Source: Actinomycetes bacterium
GTDB lineage: Bacteria > Actinomycetota > Actinomycetes > Actinomycetales > Microbacteriaceae
Assembly: GCA_023457615.1 (NCBI GenBank)
Contig: JAEWKY010000175.1
Coordinates: 1 to 8,756 of the forward strand
Length of the DNA stretch: 8,756 bases
Direction of reading: 5' to 3'
Position 1 is the stretch's first letter. The number at the start of each line of letters is the position of its first letter. A program made the position numbers and the translations under genes. Under the pieces are notes generated by a model. That model had not been told where the DNA came from and made no database searches. It worked only from the letters and a program-made list of their open reading frames with translations. Below are positions 1 through 7,200 of the stretch, piece after piece.

Positions 1-48
1 CCGCGAGACGCGGCCGCCGCGGATGTTCGCGTCGTCGTTGAAGGTCAT
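1..48 (-). CDS. N-terminus of a probable neutral zinc metallopeptidase (partial)
   Basis: Only the first 16 codons lie in the window, reading MTFNDDANIRGGRVSR from an ATG at 48. The opening MTFNDxAxI followed by a basic stretch resembles the cytoplasmic N-terminus of actinobacterial neutral zinc metallopeptidases (YpfJ/KPN_02809-like). Those proteins continue with one membrane helix and an extracytoplasmic HExxH domain, neither of which is visible here, so the family call rests on memory of the N-terminal pattern. No Shine-Dalgarno sequence precedes the ATG; the upstream bases are C-rich. A TAGCGT hexamer ends 6 bases before the ATG, which fits a leaderless mRNA. The gene follows the lipoprotein gene on the same strand with a 57-bp gap. 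That the start is real is fairly likely; the product name is tentative. Confidence 0.5.
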   Translation of the reverse strand, partial: MTFNDDANIRGGRVSR

Positions 49-54
49 GGGGGA

Positions 55-60
55 ACGCTA
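55..60 (-). promoter_or_regulatory. Candidate leaderless -10 element of the metallopeptidase gene
   Basis: The minus strand reads TAGCGT, then six bases (TCCCCC), then ATG at 48. A -10 hexamer of the TAnnnT type at this distance would place the transcription start on or next to the A of the start codon. The same TAnCGT form precedes the lipoprotein gene and the EamA gene. I see no good -35; a GAC core lies at the right distance (around 79-84), which is weak support. Confidence 0.45.
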
Positions 61-105
61 CCGGTGCGGCCCGGGCGGCGTCCCCCCTTGCGGCGGGGCG
101 AGTGG

Positions 106-639
106 TCAGTGCGACCAGGTGAGCAGACCCTCGTGGAGCGAGAGCAGGGCGGGCCCGAGGTCGAGCGCGATCTCGAGGCACTCCGTCGAGTCCACCCCGA
201 CGCACGCCGCGTCGTTCCACGCCACATCGGCGACGTAGGCGGCGAGCGCGGCATCCTGCGCGGCGGCGAGGTCGCCGACCTGCGGATGCCCGTCGAAGTC
301 GGCGATCCCCGTGCCGGCGAAGAGGATCTGGATCGACGTCGCGACGATCGCACCCTCGGACAGCTTGATCGAGCAGAGCGCGTCGTCGACGACGACCTCG
401 GGCGTGCACTGGGCGCGGAGCCAGCCGTCGCGCCACTCGTCGAGGTCGGCCTTGAGCGTGTCGAGCGTCGCGAAGAACGGCTCGTCGACGGCGGGCACGC
501 CGGTCACCGGTCCGTCGCCCGAACCGCCCGGGATGTCGGGGTCGGGCGGGTCGATCGGCAGCGGTCCGGTGGGAACGCACCCGGCGAGGAGGAGGGTGGG
601 CAGGAGCGCCGCGGCGGCGAGGAGGGATCGGATTCTCAT
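106..639 (-). CDS. Secreted lipoprotein of unknown function, 177 aa
   Basis: The protein starts MRIRS, continues with a hydrophobic stretch (residues 6-19), and has a clear lipobox LLAGC with the lipidated cysteine at residue 21. It should therefore be processed by Lgt and LspA and anchored to the outer face of the membrane, leaving a mature part of 157 residues. Residues 22-55 form a Pro/Asp/Gly-rich linker. Residues 56-177 look mostly helical and carry four cysteines (78, 89, 146 and 154), which could form two short-range disulfides. I recognise no domain or catalytic motif. There is no Shine-Dalgarno sequence; TACCGT ends 7 bases before the ATG, fitting a leaderless start. The gene lies 86 bp beyond the end of the GNAT gene, with a strong hairpin between, so it is probably its own transcription unit. 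Confidence 0.85.
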   Translation of the reverse strand: MRIRSLLAAAALLPTLLLAGCVPTGPLPIDPPDPDIPGGSGDGPVTGVPAVDEPFFATLDTLKADLDEWRDGWLRAQCTPEVVVDDALCSIKLSEGAIVATSIQILFAGTGIADFDGHPQVGDLAAAQDAALAAYVADVAWNDAACVGVDSTECLEIALDLGPALLSLHEGLLTWSH

Positions 640-646
640 GCCGCCG

Positions 647-652
647 ACGGTA
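647..652 (-). promoter_or_regulatory. Candidate leaderless -10 element of the lipoprotein gene
   Basis: The minus strand reads TACCGT, then seven bases (CGGCGGC), then the ATG at 639. This matches the TAnnnT consensus and, more closely, the TAnCGT form seen before two other genes here. The spacing puts the expected transcription start at the start codon. No convincing -35 is visible about 17 bases further upstream. Confidence 0.45.
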
Positions 653-680
653 GGGATCGCCCGGGCGCCCTCGCGTGGCC

Positions 681-704
681 GCGCACGCGCTGCAAGCGGT
701 GCGC
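681..704 (-). terminator. Strong hairpin after the GNAT gene, probable terminator
   Basis: On the plus strand GCGCAC (681-686) pairs with GTGCGC (699-704), and CGCT (688-691) pairs with AGCG (695-698). One G (687) is bulged and the loop is three bases (692-694). That gives ten pairs, mostly G-C. The hairpin begins 21 bases after the GNAT stop codon and lies upstream of the lipoprotein promoter. No T-run follows on the minus strand. High-GC actinobacteria often terminate at such hairpins without a U tract, so termination of the upstream minus-strand genes is a reasonable inference. Confidence 0.6.
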
Positions 705-725
705 AACCGTCGCCGTCGCGCGCGG

Positions 726-1268
726 CTACCCGACGACGGGCGAGGCCAGGCGGTAGAGCACGTGCCGCCGCACCGGGCTGCCCGGGGGCACGCTCGGGTG
801 GTCGAAGTCGTCGGCGGGATCCCGAGTCATGCCGAGACGCTCCATCACGGCCCGCGATCGGGAGTTGCCGACGGCGGTGAGCGAGACGACGCCGTCGAGA
901 CCGAGCTCGCGCCACGCGAACCCGAGGGCGGCGCGGGCCGCCTCCGTGGCGAAGCCGCGACCCCACGCCGGCCGGGCGAGGCGCCAGCCGATCTCGACCG
1001 CCGGCGCGAACGACGCCTCGAAGCCGATGGGGTTGAGGCCGGTGAAGCCGAGGAAGGCGCCCGCGTGCTCGACGGCCCAGAGGCCCCATCCGCGGTCCGC
1101 CAGCCGGCCGCCGAGCCGGTCGAACGCCGCATCCGCCTCCGCGCGGTCGAGCGTCGCGGGGAAGAACTCCATGACCTCGGGATCGGCGTTCATCGCCGCC
1201 CACGCGTCGCGATCGCCCTCCCGCCACTCGCGGAGCCGCAGGCGGTCGGTGGTCAGCACGACCGTCAC
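726..1268 (-). CDS. GNAT family N-acetyltransferase (RimJ/RimL type), 180 aa
   Basis: The protein opens TTDRLRLREW, the usual first strand of the RimJ/RimL-like Acetyltransf_3 group, followed by a DxxAWAAMNADPEV segment (about residues 20-33). The acetyl-CoA binding motif A is at about 99-110, RPAWGRGFATEA, fitting the (Q/R)xxGxG/A pyrophosphate loop. Motif B is at about 134-147, with GNSRSRAVMERLGM, the common N-x-x-S-xx-(V/L)-xE-(K/R)-LG pattern. It should transfer an acetyl group from acetyl-CoA to an amine, either a protein N-terminus or a small molecule; the substrate cannot be read from sequence. The GTG start at 1268 overlaps the recQ stop as GTGA, so translation is probably coupled to recQ. 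A second in-frame GTG lies three codons later, but the overlap favours the first. The length is normal for the family. Confidence 0.88.
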   Translation of the reverse strand: MTVVLTTDRLRLREWREGDRDAWAAMNADPEVMEFFPATLDRAEADAAFDRLGGRLADRGWGLWAVEHAGAFLGFTGLNPIGFEASFAPAVEIGWRLARPAWGRGFATEAARAALGFAWRELGLDGVVSLTAVGNSRSRAVMERLGMTRDPADDFDHPSVPPGSPVRRHVLYRLASPVVG

Positions 1269-3094
1269 GCCGCCTCCGACGCGGCCGCGACGACCTCGAG
1301 CACCCCCGCGCCGTAGGCCTCGAGCTTCTTCTCGCCGACGCCGCTGATCGTGCCGAGCTCGTCGAGGGAGCCGGGTCGCGTGACCGCGATGCCGCGCAGG
1401 GTCGCGTCGCCGAACACGATGTAGGCCGGAACGCCCTGCTCCCGGGCGACGCCGGCACGCCATTCGCGCAGCTTCTCGAACAGCCCCCGCGACCCCTCCG
1501 GCAGCTCGAGGCCGGCGGTCTTCTTCGCCGCCCGGGCCCTGCGCTCCGGCTCGCGGCGCAGCAGCACCTGACGGGAGCCGTCGAGCACCCCGCCCGCCGC
1601 CTCGGTGATGCCGAGCGTGCCGTACTCGCCCTGCACCGCGAGCAGCCCCTGCGCGAGCAGCTGCCGCACGACGCCGCGCCACTCCTGCTCGTTCAGCTCG
1701 GAGCCGATGCCGAAGGTCGAGAGCTCGTCGTGCCGGTGCTGCCGCACGCGATCGGTCTCACGGCCGAGCAGGATGTCGATGAGCTGCCCCGCGCCGAAGC
1801 GCTGATTGCGCTCCCGTTGCAGCCGCACGACGGTCGAGAGCAGCTTCTGCGCGGGCACCGTGCCGTCGAACGACTCGGGCGGCGAGAGGCACGTGTCGCA
1901 GTTGCCGCACGCCTCGCTCTGCTGCCCGAAGTAGCCGAGCAGCTGCACGCGTCGGCAGGACACCGTCTCGCACAGCGCGAGCATCGCGTCGAGGTGCTGA
2001 CCCATGCGCTGCTTGTGCGCGCGGTCGCCCTCGCCGTCGTCGATCATGCGGCGCTGCTGCACGACGTCCTGCAGGCCGTAGGCGAGCCACGCGGTCGACG
2101 GGAGCCCGTCGCGCCCCGCGCGCCCCGTCTCCTGGTAGTAGCCCTCGACGCTCTTCGGCAGGTCGAGGTGGGCCACGAACCGCACGTCGGGCTTGTCGAT
2201 GCCCATGCCGAACGCGATCGTCGCGACCATCACGACGCCGTCTTCGCGCAGGAACCGGGCCTGGTTGCGCGACCGCACGCCCGCGTCGAGGCCCGCGTGG
2301 TACGGCAGCGCCTCGATGCCCTCGGCGACGAGCGCGGCGGCCGTCTTCTCGACCGAGGCGCGGGAGAGGCAGTAGACGATGCCGGCGTCGCCGTGGTGCT
2401 CGCTGCGCAGCAGCGCGAGCAGCTGGCCGAGCGGCTGGTTCTTCGGCTCGATGCGGTATTGGATGTTGGGCCGGTCAAACGACGAGACGAACCATTCGGC
2501 GTCGCGCAGGTCGAGCCGCTGCGCGATCTCGCGCCGCGTGGCCTCGGTCGCCGTCGCGGTGAGCGCGATGCGGGGCACGGCCGGCCAGCGCTCGTGCAGC
2601 ACCGAGAGCGCGAGGTAGTCGGGCCGGAAGTCGTGACCCCACTGCGAGACGCAGTGCGCCTCGTCGATCGCGAAGAGCGAGATGTCGACGCGATCGAGCA
2701 GGGCGAGCGTCTGCTGCAGCTTGAGCCGCTCGGGCGCGAGGTAGAGCAGGTCGATGCGACCCTCGAGCAGCTCGGTCTCGACCCGATGCCGCTCCCCCGG
2801 GTCTTGAGTCGAGTTGAGGAACGCCGCGCGCACGCCGACCGCGGAGAGGGCATCCACCTGGTCTTGCATGAGGGCGATGAGCGGCGACACGACGACGCCC
2901 GTGCCCGACCGCACGAGGGCGGGGATCTGGTAGCACAGCGACTTGCCGCCGCCCGTGGGCATGAGCACGAGGGCGTCGCCGCCGCCGATGAGCCGCTCGA
3001 TGATCGCCGCCTGCTGACCGCGGAAGTCGGCGTACCCGAAGACGCGGCGCAGGATGTCGAGCGCCGACTCGGGGGCGGGCGCGACGGTCGTCAT
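1265..3094 (-). CDS. recQ: ATP-dependent DNA helicase RecQ, 609 aa
   Basis: This is a 3'-5' superfamily 2 helicase that unwinds forks, D-loops and broken ends for recombinational repair. Numbered from the ATG at 3094, it shows motif 0 (FGYADFRGQQ, 19-28), Walker A (MPTGGGKS, 45-52), DEAH (144-147), the aromatic-rich loop SQWGHDFRPDY (150-160), LTATAT (178-183) and motif VI (QETGRAGRDG, 321-330). The zinc cysteines are at 380, 396, 399 and 402. A winged-helix region follows (about 410-510), then an HRDC domain (about 535-602). All core residues are intact and the length equals that of E. coli RecQ. A GTG at 3103 is in frame, but it overlaps the AGGG that lies 8 bases before the ATG, so the ATG is the better start. 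A TAGGGT hexamer also sits 7 bases before this ATG. The gene lies 52 bp downstream of the nuclease gene and overlaps the GNAT gene by 4 bases. Confidence 0.97.
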   Translation of the reverse strand: MTTVAPAPESALDILRRVFGYADFRGQQAAIIERLIGGGDALVLMPTGGGKSLCYQIPALVRSGTGVVVSPLIALMQDQVDALSAVGVRAAFLNSTQDPGERHRVETELLEGRIDLLYLAPERLKLQQTLALLDRVDISLFAIDEAHCVSQWGHDFRPDYLALSVLHERWPAVPRIALTATATEATRREIAQRLDLRDAEWFVSSFDRPNIQYRIEPKNQPLGQLLALLRSEHHGDAGIVYCLSRASVEKTAAALVAEGIEALPYHAGLDAGVRSRNQARFLREDGVVMVATIAFGMGIDKPDVRFVAHLDLPKSVEGYYQETGRAGRDGLPSTAWLAYGLQDVVQQRRMIDDGEGDRAHKQRMGQHLDAMLALCETVSCRRVQLLGYFGQQSEACGNCDTCLSPPESFDGTVPAQKLLSTVVRLQRERNQRFGAGQLIDILLGRETDRVRQHRHDELSTFGIGSELNEQEWRGVVRQLLAQGLLAVQGEYGTLGITEAAGGVLDGSRQVLLRREPERRARAAKKTAGLELPEGSRGLFEKLREWRAGVAREQGVPAYIVFGDATLRGIAVTRPGSLDELGTISGVGEKKLEAYGAGVLEVVAAASEAA

Positions 3095-3101
3095 GCCGTT
3101 C

Positions 3102-3107
3102 ACCCTA
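3102..3107 (-). promoter_or_regulatory. Start signal of recQ: Shine-Dalgarno AGGG or leaderless -10 TAGGGT
   Basis: The minus strand reads TAGGGT, then seven bases (GAACGGC), then the ATG at 3094. The inner AGGG (3106-3103) is 8 bases from the ATG and would serve as a Shine-Dalgarno site if recQ is read through from upstream. The whole hexamer also fits TAnnnT at leaderless spacing, as for four other genes here. Sequence alone does not decide between them, and both could operate. Either reading favours the ATG at 3094 over the GTG at 3103. Confidence 0.45.
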
Positions 3108-3108
3108 C

Positions 3109-3141
3109 GTCGCCCCGCCGACCGACGACCGGCGGGGCGAC
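3109..3141 (-). terminator. Perfect 12-bp hairpin between the nuclease gene and recQ
   Basis: GTCGCCCCGCCG (3109-3120) and CGGCGGGGCGAC (3130-3141) are perfect reverse complements separated by nine bases. In the direction of transcription the hairpin begins five bases after the nuclease stop codon and ends one base before the recQ TAGGGT element. It has no T-run on either side. It probably terminates or attenuates the nuclease transcript, or protects its 3' end; recQ would then depend on read-through or on its own promoter. Confidence 0.65.
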
Positions 3142-3146
3142 ATACC

Positions 3147-6100
3147 TCAGTAGGCGATGACGAGCGTGAGGGTTCGGGAGGACTCGAAGCCGTCGGCCCC
3201 CGTGAACCGCACGGTCAGCAGGTGGATGCCGCGGCTCAGCTCCCCGGTCGGGAGGTCGATGCGCCCGCCGTCGGCCGCGGTCAGCTCGACCGTGCCGAGC
3301 GGCTTGCGCCCGTCGATGAGCGTCACGGTGCCGACAGGTGCCGACCCGTCGTCCGCCCGCACGACGACGTTGACGTCGACCGAGCCGCCCTTCCTCACGA
3401 GCAGGCGGTCGGGCCAGGCGTACACCGAGGTGTCGACGGGCTCGACGACGACGGGCTCCTGCACGGTGATCGGCACCGAGACCGCCGTGCCGCCCGGGCC
3501 GGTGACGGTGAGCGTCTGCGCGCCCGACACCCCGTCCGGGATCGTGAAGGTCACCGTCGCGGCGCCCTGCTCGTCGTAGGCGTCGGTGATCGCGAAGGTC
3601 ACCTCCGCCGAGCCGAGCGTCGTGTCGCCGAGCAGCACCGCGGCCTCCCCTGTCGTCGGGCCCGCCTTGCTGAACAGGAGCGATGAGAGGGTCGCCGTCA
3701 CCTGCTCGCCGGCCGCGTAGCCCTCCGCCGCGGCGGGGGCGCTGAGCTGCACGCCCACGGCGCGCTGCGCGAGGTCGGGCGCGACCGGGGTGTTGTCGCC
3801 GATGTAGTCGACGAACGCCGTGAGGTCGATGCGGCCCGAGTCGGCCTTGTTCGTGCCCGCGCGGAAGCCGACGAAGTTGTCGCCGCCCGCCGCGAGGAAC
3901 GAGTTCGCGACGACCTTGAGCACCTGGGTGTCGCTGACGAGCTCGCCGTCGAGGTACATCGCCCCGATGCGCGACCCCGCCGCGGCGGCCGGGTCGTACA
4001 CGTAGGAGAAGCCCTCCGAGACGCCGAGCCGCAGGAACGGCCGGCTCGAGCCGGCGGGCTGCCACTGCTCCTCGAGGATCTGGCGCACCTGCGCTCCCGT
4101 GAGGTCGAGCGTCACGAGCGTATTGGCGAACGGCTGCACGAGCGCCGCCTCCTTGTACGTGACGTTGCCCACCGGATCGTTCGGTCCGGTCGCGGCGGAG
4201 AGCAGATCGGCCCGGATGCCGCCCGGGTTCATGAGCGCCAGATCGGTGCCGAGATCCGCCGTCGCCGCGAGTTGCGCGTCGGCGATGAGGTTGCCGATCG
4301 TCGACTCGCCCCCGCGATTCTCGGTCGTGCCGTTCGACTGCACCGCGCGGGTGATGTCGGCCGCGACCGAGCCGAGCGAGACGCTGCCGAGCTCGTCGGC
4401 GACCGCCACGGCGTCCGCGACGATCTCGGCCACGATCGGGTCGGGCGTGAACGGGTCGGTCGTGCGCACGAGCGGCAGCACCTCCGACTGGATATCGAGC
4501 AGCTCGCCCGAGACGGGGTCGATCACGATCGAGGTGTGCCCGTACGCGATGCCGTACTCGCCCGACATGATCACGGGCCGCGTGCGGTCGGTGCCCGGGA
4601 TCGGCACGTCGACGTCGTACTGCAGGTGGGTGTGACCCGAGACGATGCCGTCGATGTGCTCGTTCGCCCCGGTGACGATGCGCCCGAACGCCGTCGACGT
4701 GTCGGTCACGCTCTCGAGCGTCGCGGCGGCCGCGCCCTCGTGGATCAGCAGGATGATGACATCCGCCTCGCCGTTCGTCGGGTCGCCGTCGGAGAGGTCG
4801 GTCGCGACGCGGTTGATCTCGGGCACGATCGGCTTCACATCGAGCGATGCGATGCCGTCGGGGCTCACGAGCGAAGGCAGCTCCTCGGTGACGGCGCCGA
4901 CGAAGCCGATCGACACGCCACCGGTCTCGATGACCTCGTAGCCCGGGTAGGCGGGCTCGCCCGACGCGCGGTCGTAGAGGTTCGCGGCGAGGTAGATCCA
5001 GTCCACCTCGTCGGCGATGCGGCCGTCGACGTCGTCGCGTCCGAGGTCGAACTCGTGGTTGCCGAACGCCGAGACGTCGAGCCCGATGGCGTTGAGCGCG
5101 TCGATCGTCGGCTGGTCCTCCTGGATGAACGACGTGAACGTCGAGGCGCCGATCAGGTCGCCCGCCGCCGCGAAGATCGTGTTCGGGTTGCGCGACTCGT
5201 ACCAGTCGACCATCCCGCCGAGCAGGGCCGCACCGGCCACCGGCGGCGCCGACTCGAGCCGGCCGTGGAAGTCGTTGATGGTCAGCAGGTCGACGGTCAC
5301 GGGGGCCGCGGCGCCGCTCACGCCGATCACGACGGGATCGTGGTCGCTCGACCGGAACGGGGTGCCCGCCTGGGCCGCGCCGAGCGCGTAGCCGCGGTCG
5401 CCCCACTCGGACGAGTTGATGCCCCACACGCCGTAGCCCGTCACCGCGTCGGCGAGCGAGGCCGACGCGAGCGAGTGGTCGAGCGAGCCGAGCTGCCCGT
5501 CGAACGTGTACGTCTCCTGGTCGGGAGCGAGAGCGGAGCCGAGATCGACGAAGCCCGCCGCCTCGAACGCCTGGATCGGGTCCTCCTCGCTGTAGGAGTT
5601 GAAGTCGCCGAGCAGCAGCACGTCGGCGCCCTTCTCGGGGTCGGCGGCGATCTCGGCGGTGAGCGCGACGAGCCGCTCCGCCTGGGCGACGCGCTCGGCG
5701 TTGAAGAAGCCCTGGCCGTCGGCGGGCTGCGGCGCGTTCGGGGTGTCCTCCGGGGCGCTCTTCGACTTGAAGTGGTTCGCGATCACCGTGACGACCCGCG
5801 AGCCGACCTCGAAGGTCTGCCCGATGGGCACGCGCGCATCCGCCCACACCGCGTCGGCATCGGCGAAGCTCTCGCCGACCGGCGTGACCGCGTCGGGACG
5901 GAAGATGATGCCCGTCGTGATGACGTCGTTGGCGCCGGGGGTGGCGAGCTCAGCGGGGGTCGGCACGAAGTCCCACGTGCCGGCGCCGGCGTCGGCGTTG
6001 AGCGCATCCACGAGGGCCGAGATGGCCGTGTCCACGGGGGCGCCGAACTCGACGTTGTTCTCGAGCTCCTGCAGCGCGACGACATCCGCGTCGAGGCCGT

Positions 6101-7142
6101 TGATCGCCGCGACGAGCTTCGAGAGCTGCAGGTCGTACTGCGCCTGCGTCTTCGCTCCGCGCGCGCCGTTGCCCGAGGTCGCGAGGGTCGTGAAGAAGTT
6201 GAGCGTGTTGAACGACGCGAAGGTCGCGTCGCCGCCGACCTCGGGGGCCGCGTCGGGACGCGGGTTGCTCGTCGTCCAGGTCGGCTTGAACTCCGCCGGG
6301 CTCGCGTCGGTGATCGGCAGCTGCGGCTGGAGACGCCAGTCGTTGAAGCCGAAGCCGAGCACGTACGGGTTCGCCGACGGCGTGAACAGGTCGCCGTTGC
6401 GCAGCACGGTGTCGCGCGTCAGGTACGGCTGCTCGCCGACGTGCCCGTCGGTGGGCACCTGGATGCTGTATCCATCGTCGAGGAGGAGACGGCGGGCGGC
6501 GTTGGCGGCCGCGATCGCCGTGGCGTCGGCGCTGCCCGCGTCCGCGACCTCGGTGGCCTGGGTCTGCATCCCGCCTGCGCTCAACCACAGGGTGCCGAAG
6601 TTGTACGCCTGGTGGGTCGAGGTGAGGGCGTACGTGCCCGTCGGGGCGACGAGCATCCCTTCGTACTGCTCCCGGTCCGCGCCGACGACGGTGTCGGGCA
6701 GCGGAACGGGATCCGGAAGCGGCTGACCCGCCGCGACGAGCTCGTGGGCCGTCGCGGTGATCTGCGACTGCCCCTGGAACTCGGCGACCGTGCCGGTGAC
6801 CCGCACCTGGTCGCCGATCGCGCGACCGGGGTCGGCGTCGTTGAAGAACACGAAGATGCCGTCGGAGACTCCCGGAGTAGCGTCCTCTCCGCTCCCGCCC
6901 GATCCGACGGTCTGCAGGTAGTACCCGCGGTAGTTGCTGGGCGCGGCGTAGTACGCCGTGATGACGCCCTCGACGGTGACGGTCGATCCGAGGCCCGTGG
7001 CCTCCGGTCCGGTGCCCTGCACCGAGGCGATCGAGACAGGGTCCGCGGCCCACGCCGGGGTGACCCCGACGAGGGCGAGAGCGCCGGCGACGAGGCCGGC
7101 GATCGCGACGCGGACGAAGGAACGGGAGGTGGAACCCGACAT
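3147..7142 (-). CDS. Secreted NucH/ExeM-type DNase fused to 5'-nucleotidase, 1331 aa
   Basis: A signal peptide (basic RSFVR, a hydrophobic core at 11-30, cleavage after AWA at 32) exports the protein. Residues 35-150 resemble the OB-like N-terminal part of ExeM/NucH nucleases. An endonuclease/exonuclease/phosphatase domain spans about 303-610, with N312, E359 (QELEN), H457 (NHF), GDFN 512-515, LDH 554-556 and SDHD 599-602. A metallophosphatase follows (about 615-860): D624 and H626 (NDFHG), D662, GNHE 694-697, H801 and GHTH 836-839. The 5'-nucleotidase C-terminal domain (about 915-1115) has NPGGIR 972-977 and GGDNF 1086-1090. Two Ig-like domains end the protein (about 1135-1228 and 1235-1331). 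All active-site residues I can check are present. DNA would be cut to nucleotides and then to nucleosides plus phosphate. No LPxTG motif or C-terminal membrane helix is present, so it is probably released or held by the Ig-like domains. The ATG has GGAG 8 bases upstream; an in-frame upstream extension lacks a signal peptide. Confidence 0.93.
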   Translation of the reverse strand: MSGSTSRSFVRVAIAGLVAGALALVGVTPAWAADPVSIASVQGTGPEATGLGSTVTVEGVITAYYAAPSNYRGYYLQTVGSGGSGEDATPGVSDGIFVFFNDADPGRAIGDQVRVTGTVAEFQGQSQITATAHELVAAGQPLPDPVPLPDTVVGADREQYEGMLVAPTGTYALTSTHQAYNFGTLWLSAGGMQTQATEVADAGSADATAIAAANAARRLLLDDGYSIQVPTDGHVGEQPYLTRDTVLRNGDLFTPSANPYVLGFGFNDWRLQPQLPITDASPAEFKPTWTTSNPRPDAAPEVGGDATFASFNTLNFFTTLATSGNGARGAKTQAQYDLQLSKLVAAINGLDADVVALQELENNVEFGAPVDTAISALVDALNADAGAGTWDFVPTPAELATPGANDVITTGIIFRPDAVTPVGESFADADAVWADARVPIGQTFEVGSRVVTVIANHFKSKSAPEDTPNAPQPADGQGFFNAERVAQAERLVALTAEIAADPEKGADVLLLGDFNSYSEEDPIQAFEAAGFVDLGSALAPDQETYTFDGQLGSLDHSLASASLADAVTGYGVWGINSSEWGDRGYALGAAQAGTPFRSSDHDPVVIGVSGAAAPVTVDLLTINDFHGRLESAPPVAGAALLGGMVDWYESRNPNTIFAAAGDLIGASTFTSFIQEDQPTIDALNAIGLDVSAFGNHEFDLGRDDVDGRIADEVDWIYLAANLYDRASGEPAYPGYEVIETGGVSIGFVGAVTEELPSLVSPDGIASLDVKPIVPEINRVATDLSDGDPTNGEADVIILLIHEGAAAATLESVTDTSTAFGRIVTGANEHIDGIVSGHTHLQYDVDVPIPGTDRTRPVIMSGEYGIAYGHTSIVIDPVSGELLDIQSEVLPLVRTTDPFTPDPIVAEIVADAVAVADELGSVSLGSVAADITRAVQSNGTTENRGGESTIGNLIADAQLAATADLGTDLALMNPGGIRADLLSAATGPNDPVGNVTYKEAALVQPFANTLVTLDLTGAQVRQILEEQWQPAGSSRPFLRLGVSEGFSYVYDPAAAAGSRIGAMYLDGELVSDTQVLKVVANSFLAAGGDNFVGFRAGTNKADSGRIDLTAFVDYIGDNTPVAPDLAQRAVGVQLSAPAAAEGYAAGEQVTATLSSLLFSKAGPTTGEAAVLLGDTTLGSAEVTFAITDAYDEQGAATVTFTIPDGVSGAQTLTVTGPGGTAVSVPITVQEPVVVEPVDTSVYAWPDRLLVRKGGSVDVNVVVRADDGSAPVGTVTLIDGRKPLGTVELTAADGGRIDLPTGELSRGIHLLTVRFTGADGFESSRTLTLVIAY

Positions 7143-7150
7143 GCGTGCTG

Positions 7151-7154
7151 CTCC
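7151..7154 (-). promoter_or_regulatory. Shine-Dalgarno site of the nuclease/nucleotidase gene
   Basis: GGAG on the minus strand lies 8 bases before the ATG at 7142. It fixes that start, which is also the one giving a normal signal peptide, and rejects the longer in-frame reading that begins near 7265. This gene is the clearest start in the window with a conventional leader. Confidence 0.7.
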
Positions 7155-7163
7155 GTGGTGTCG

Positions 7164-7180
7164 AGGAAGCTGAGCTTCCT
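7164..7180. promoter_or_regulatory. 17-bp perfect palindrome in the nuclease gene leader
   Basis: AGGAAGCT (7164-7171) and AGCTTCCT (7173-7180) are perfect reverse complements around a single central base. The palindrome lies 21 bases before the start codon, just upstream of the Shine-Dalgarno site and downstream of the predicted promoter. As DNA it could be an operator for a dimeric repressor; as RNA it would form a 7-bp hairpin with a three-base loop. Which of the two holds cannot be told from sequence. Confidence 0.5.
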
Positions 7181-7200
7181 GAGCGGTGCAAACGGCGTTC

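Noticed and set aside
61..105. GC-rich stretch between the lipoprotein stop and the next start as a terminator.
   Set aside because: Only short C4/G4 pairings and a GCCCGGGC palindrome are present; no stem comparable to the other hairpins here.
3095..3103. GTG at 3103 as the recQ start, adding three residues.
   Set aside because: It overlaps the AGGG/TAGGGT signal and so would have neither a spaced ribosome site nor a leaderless start. The ATG at 3094 is correctly spaced for both.
1730..3160. A 476-codon plus-strand open frame opposite recQ.
   Set aside because: It is low-complexity, rich in Arg, Ala, Val and Asp, has no recognisable domain, and mirrors the complete recQ gene.
3100..5847. 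A 915-codon minus-strand frame overlapping the nuclease gene in another frame.
   Set aside because: It is dominated by Arg, Gly and Ala and is a frame-shifted shadow; the main frame is uninterrupted over the whole length.
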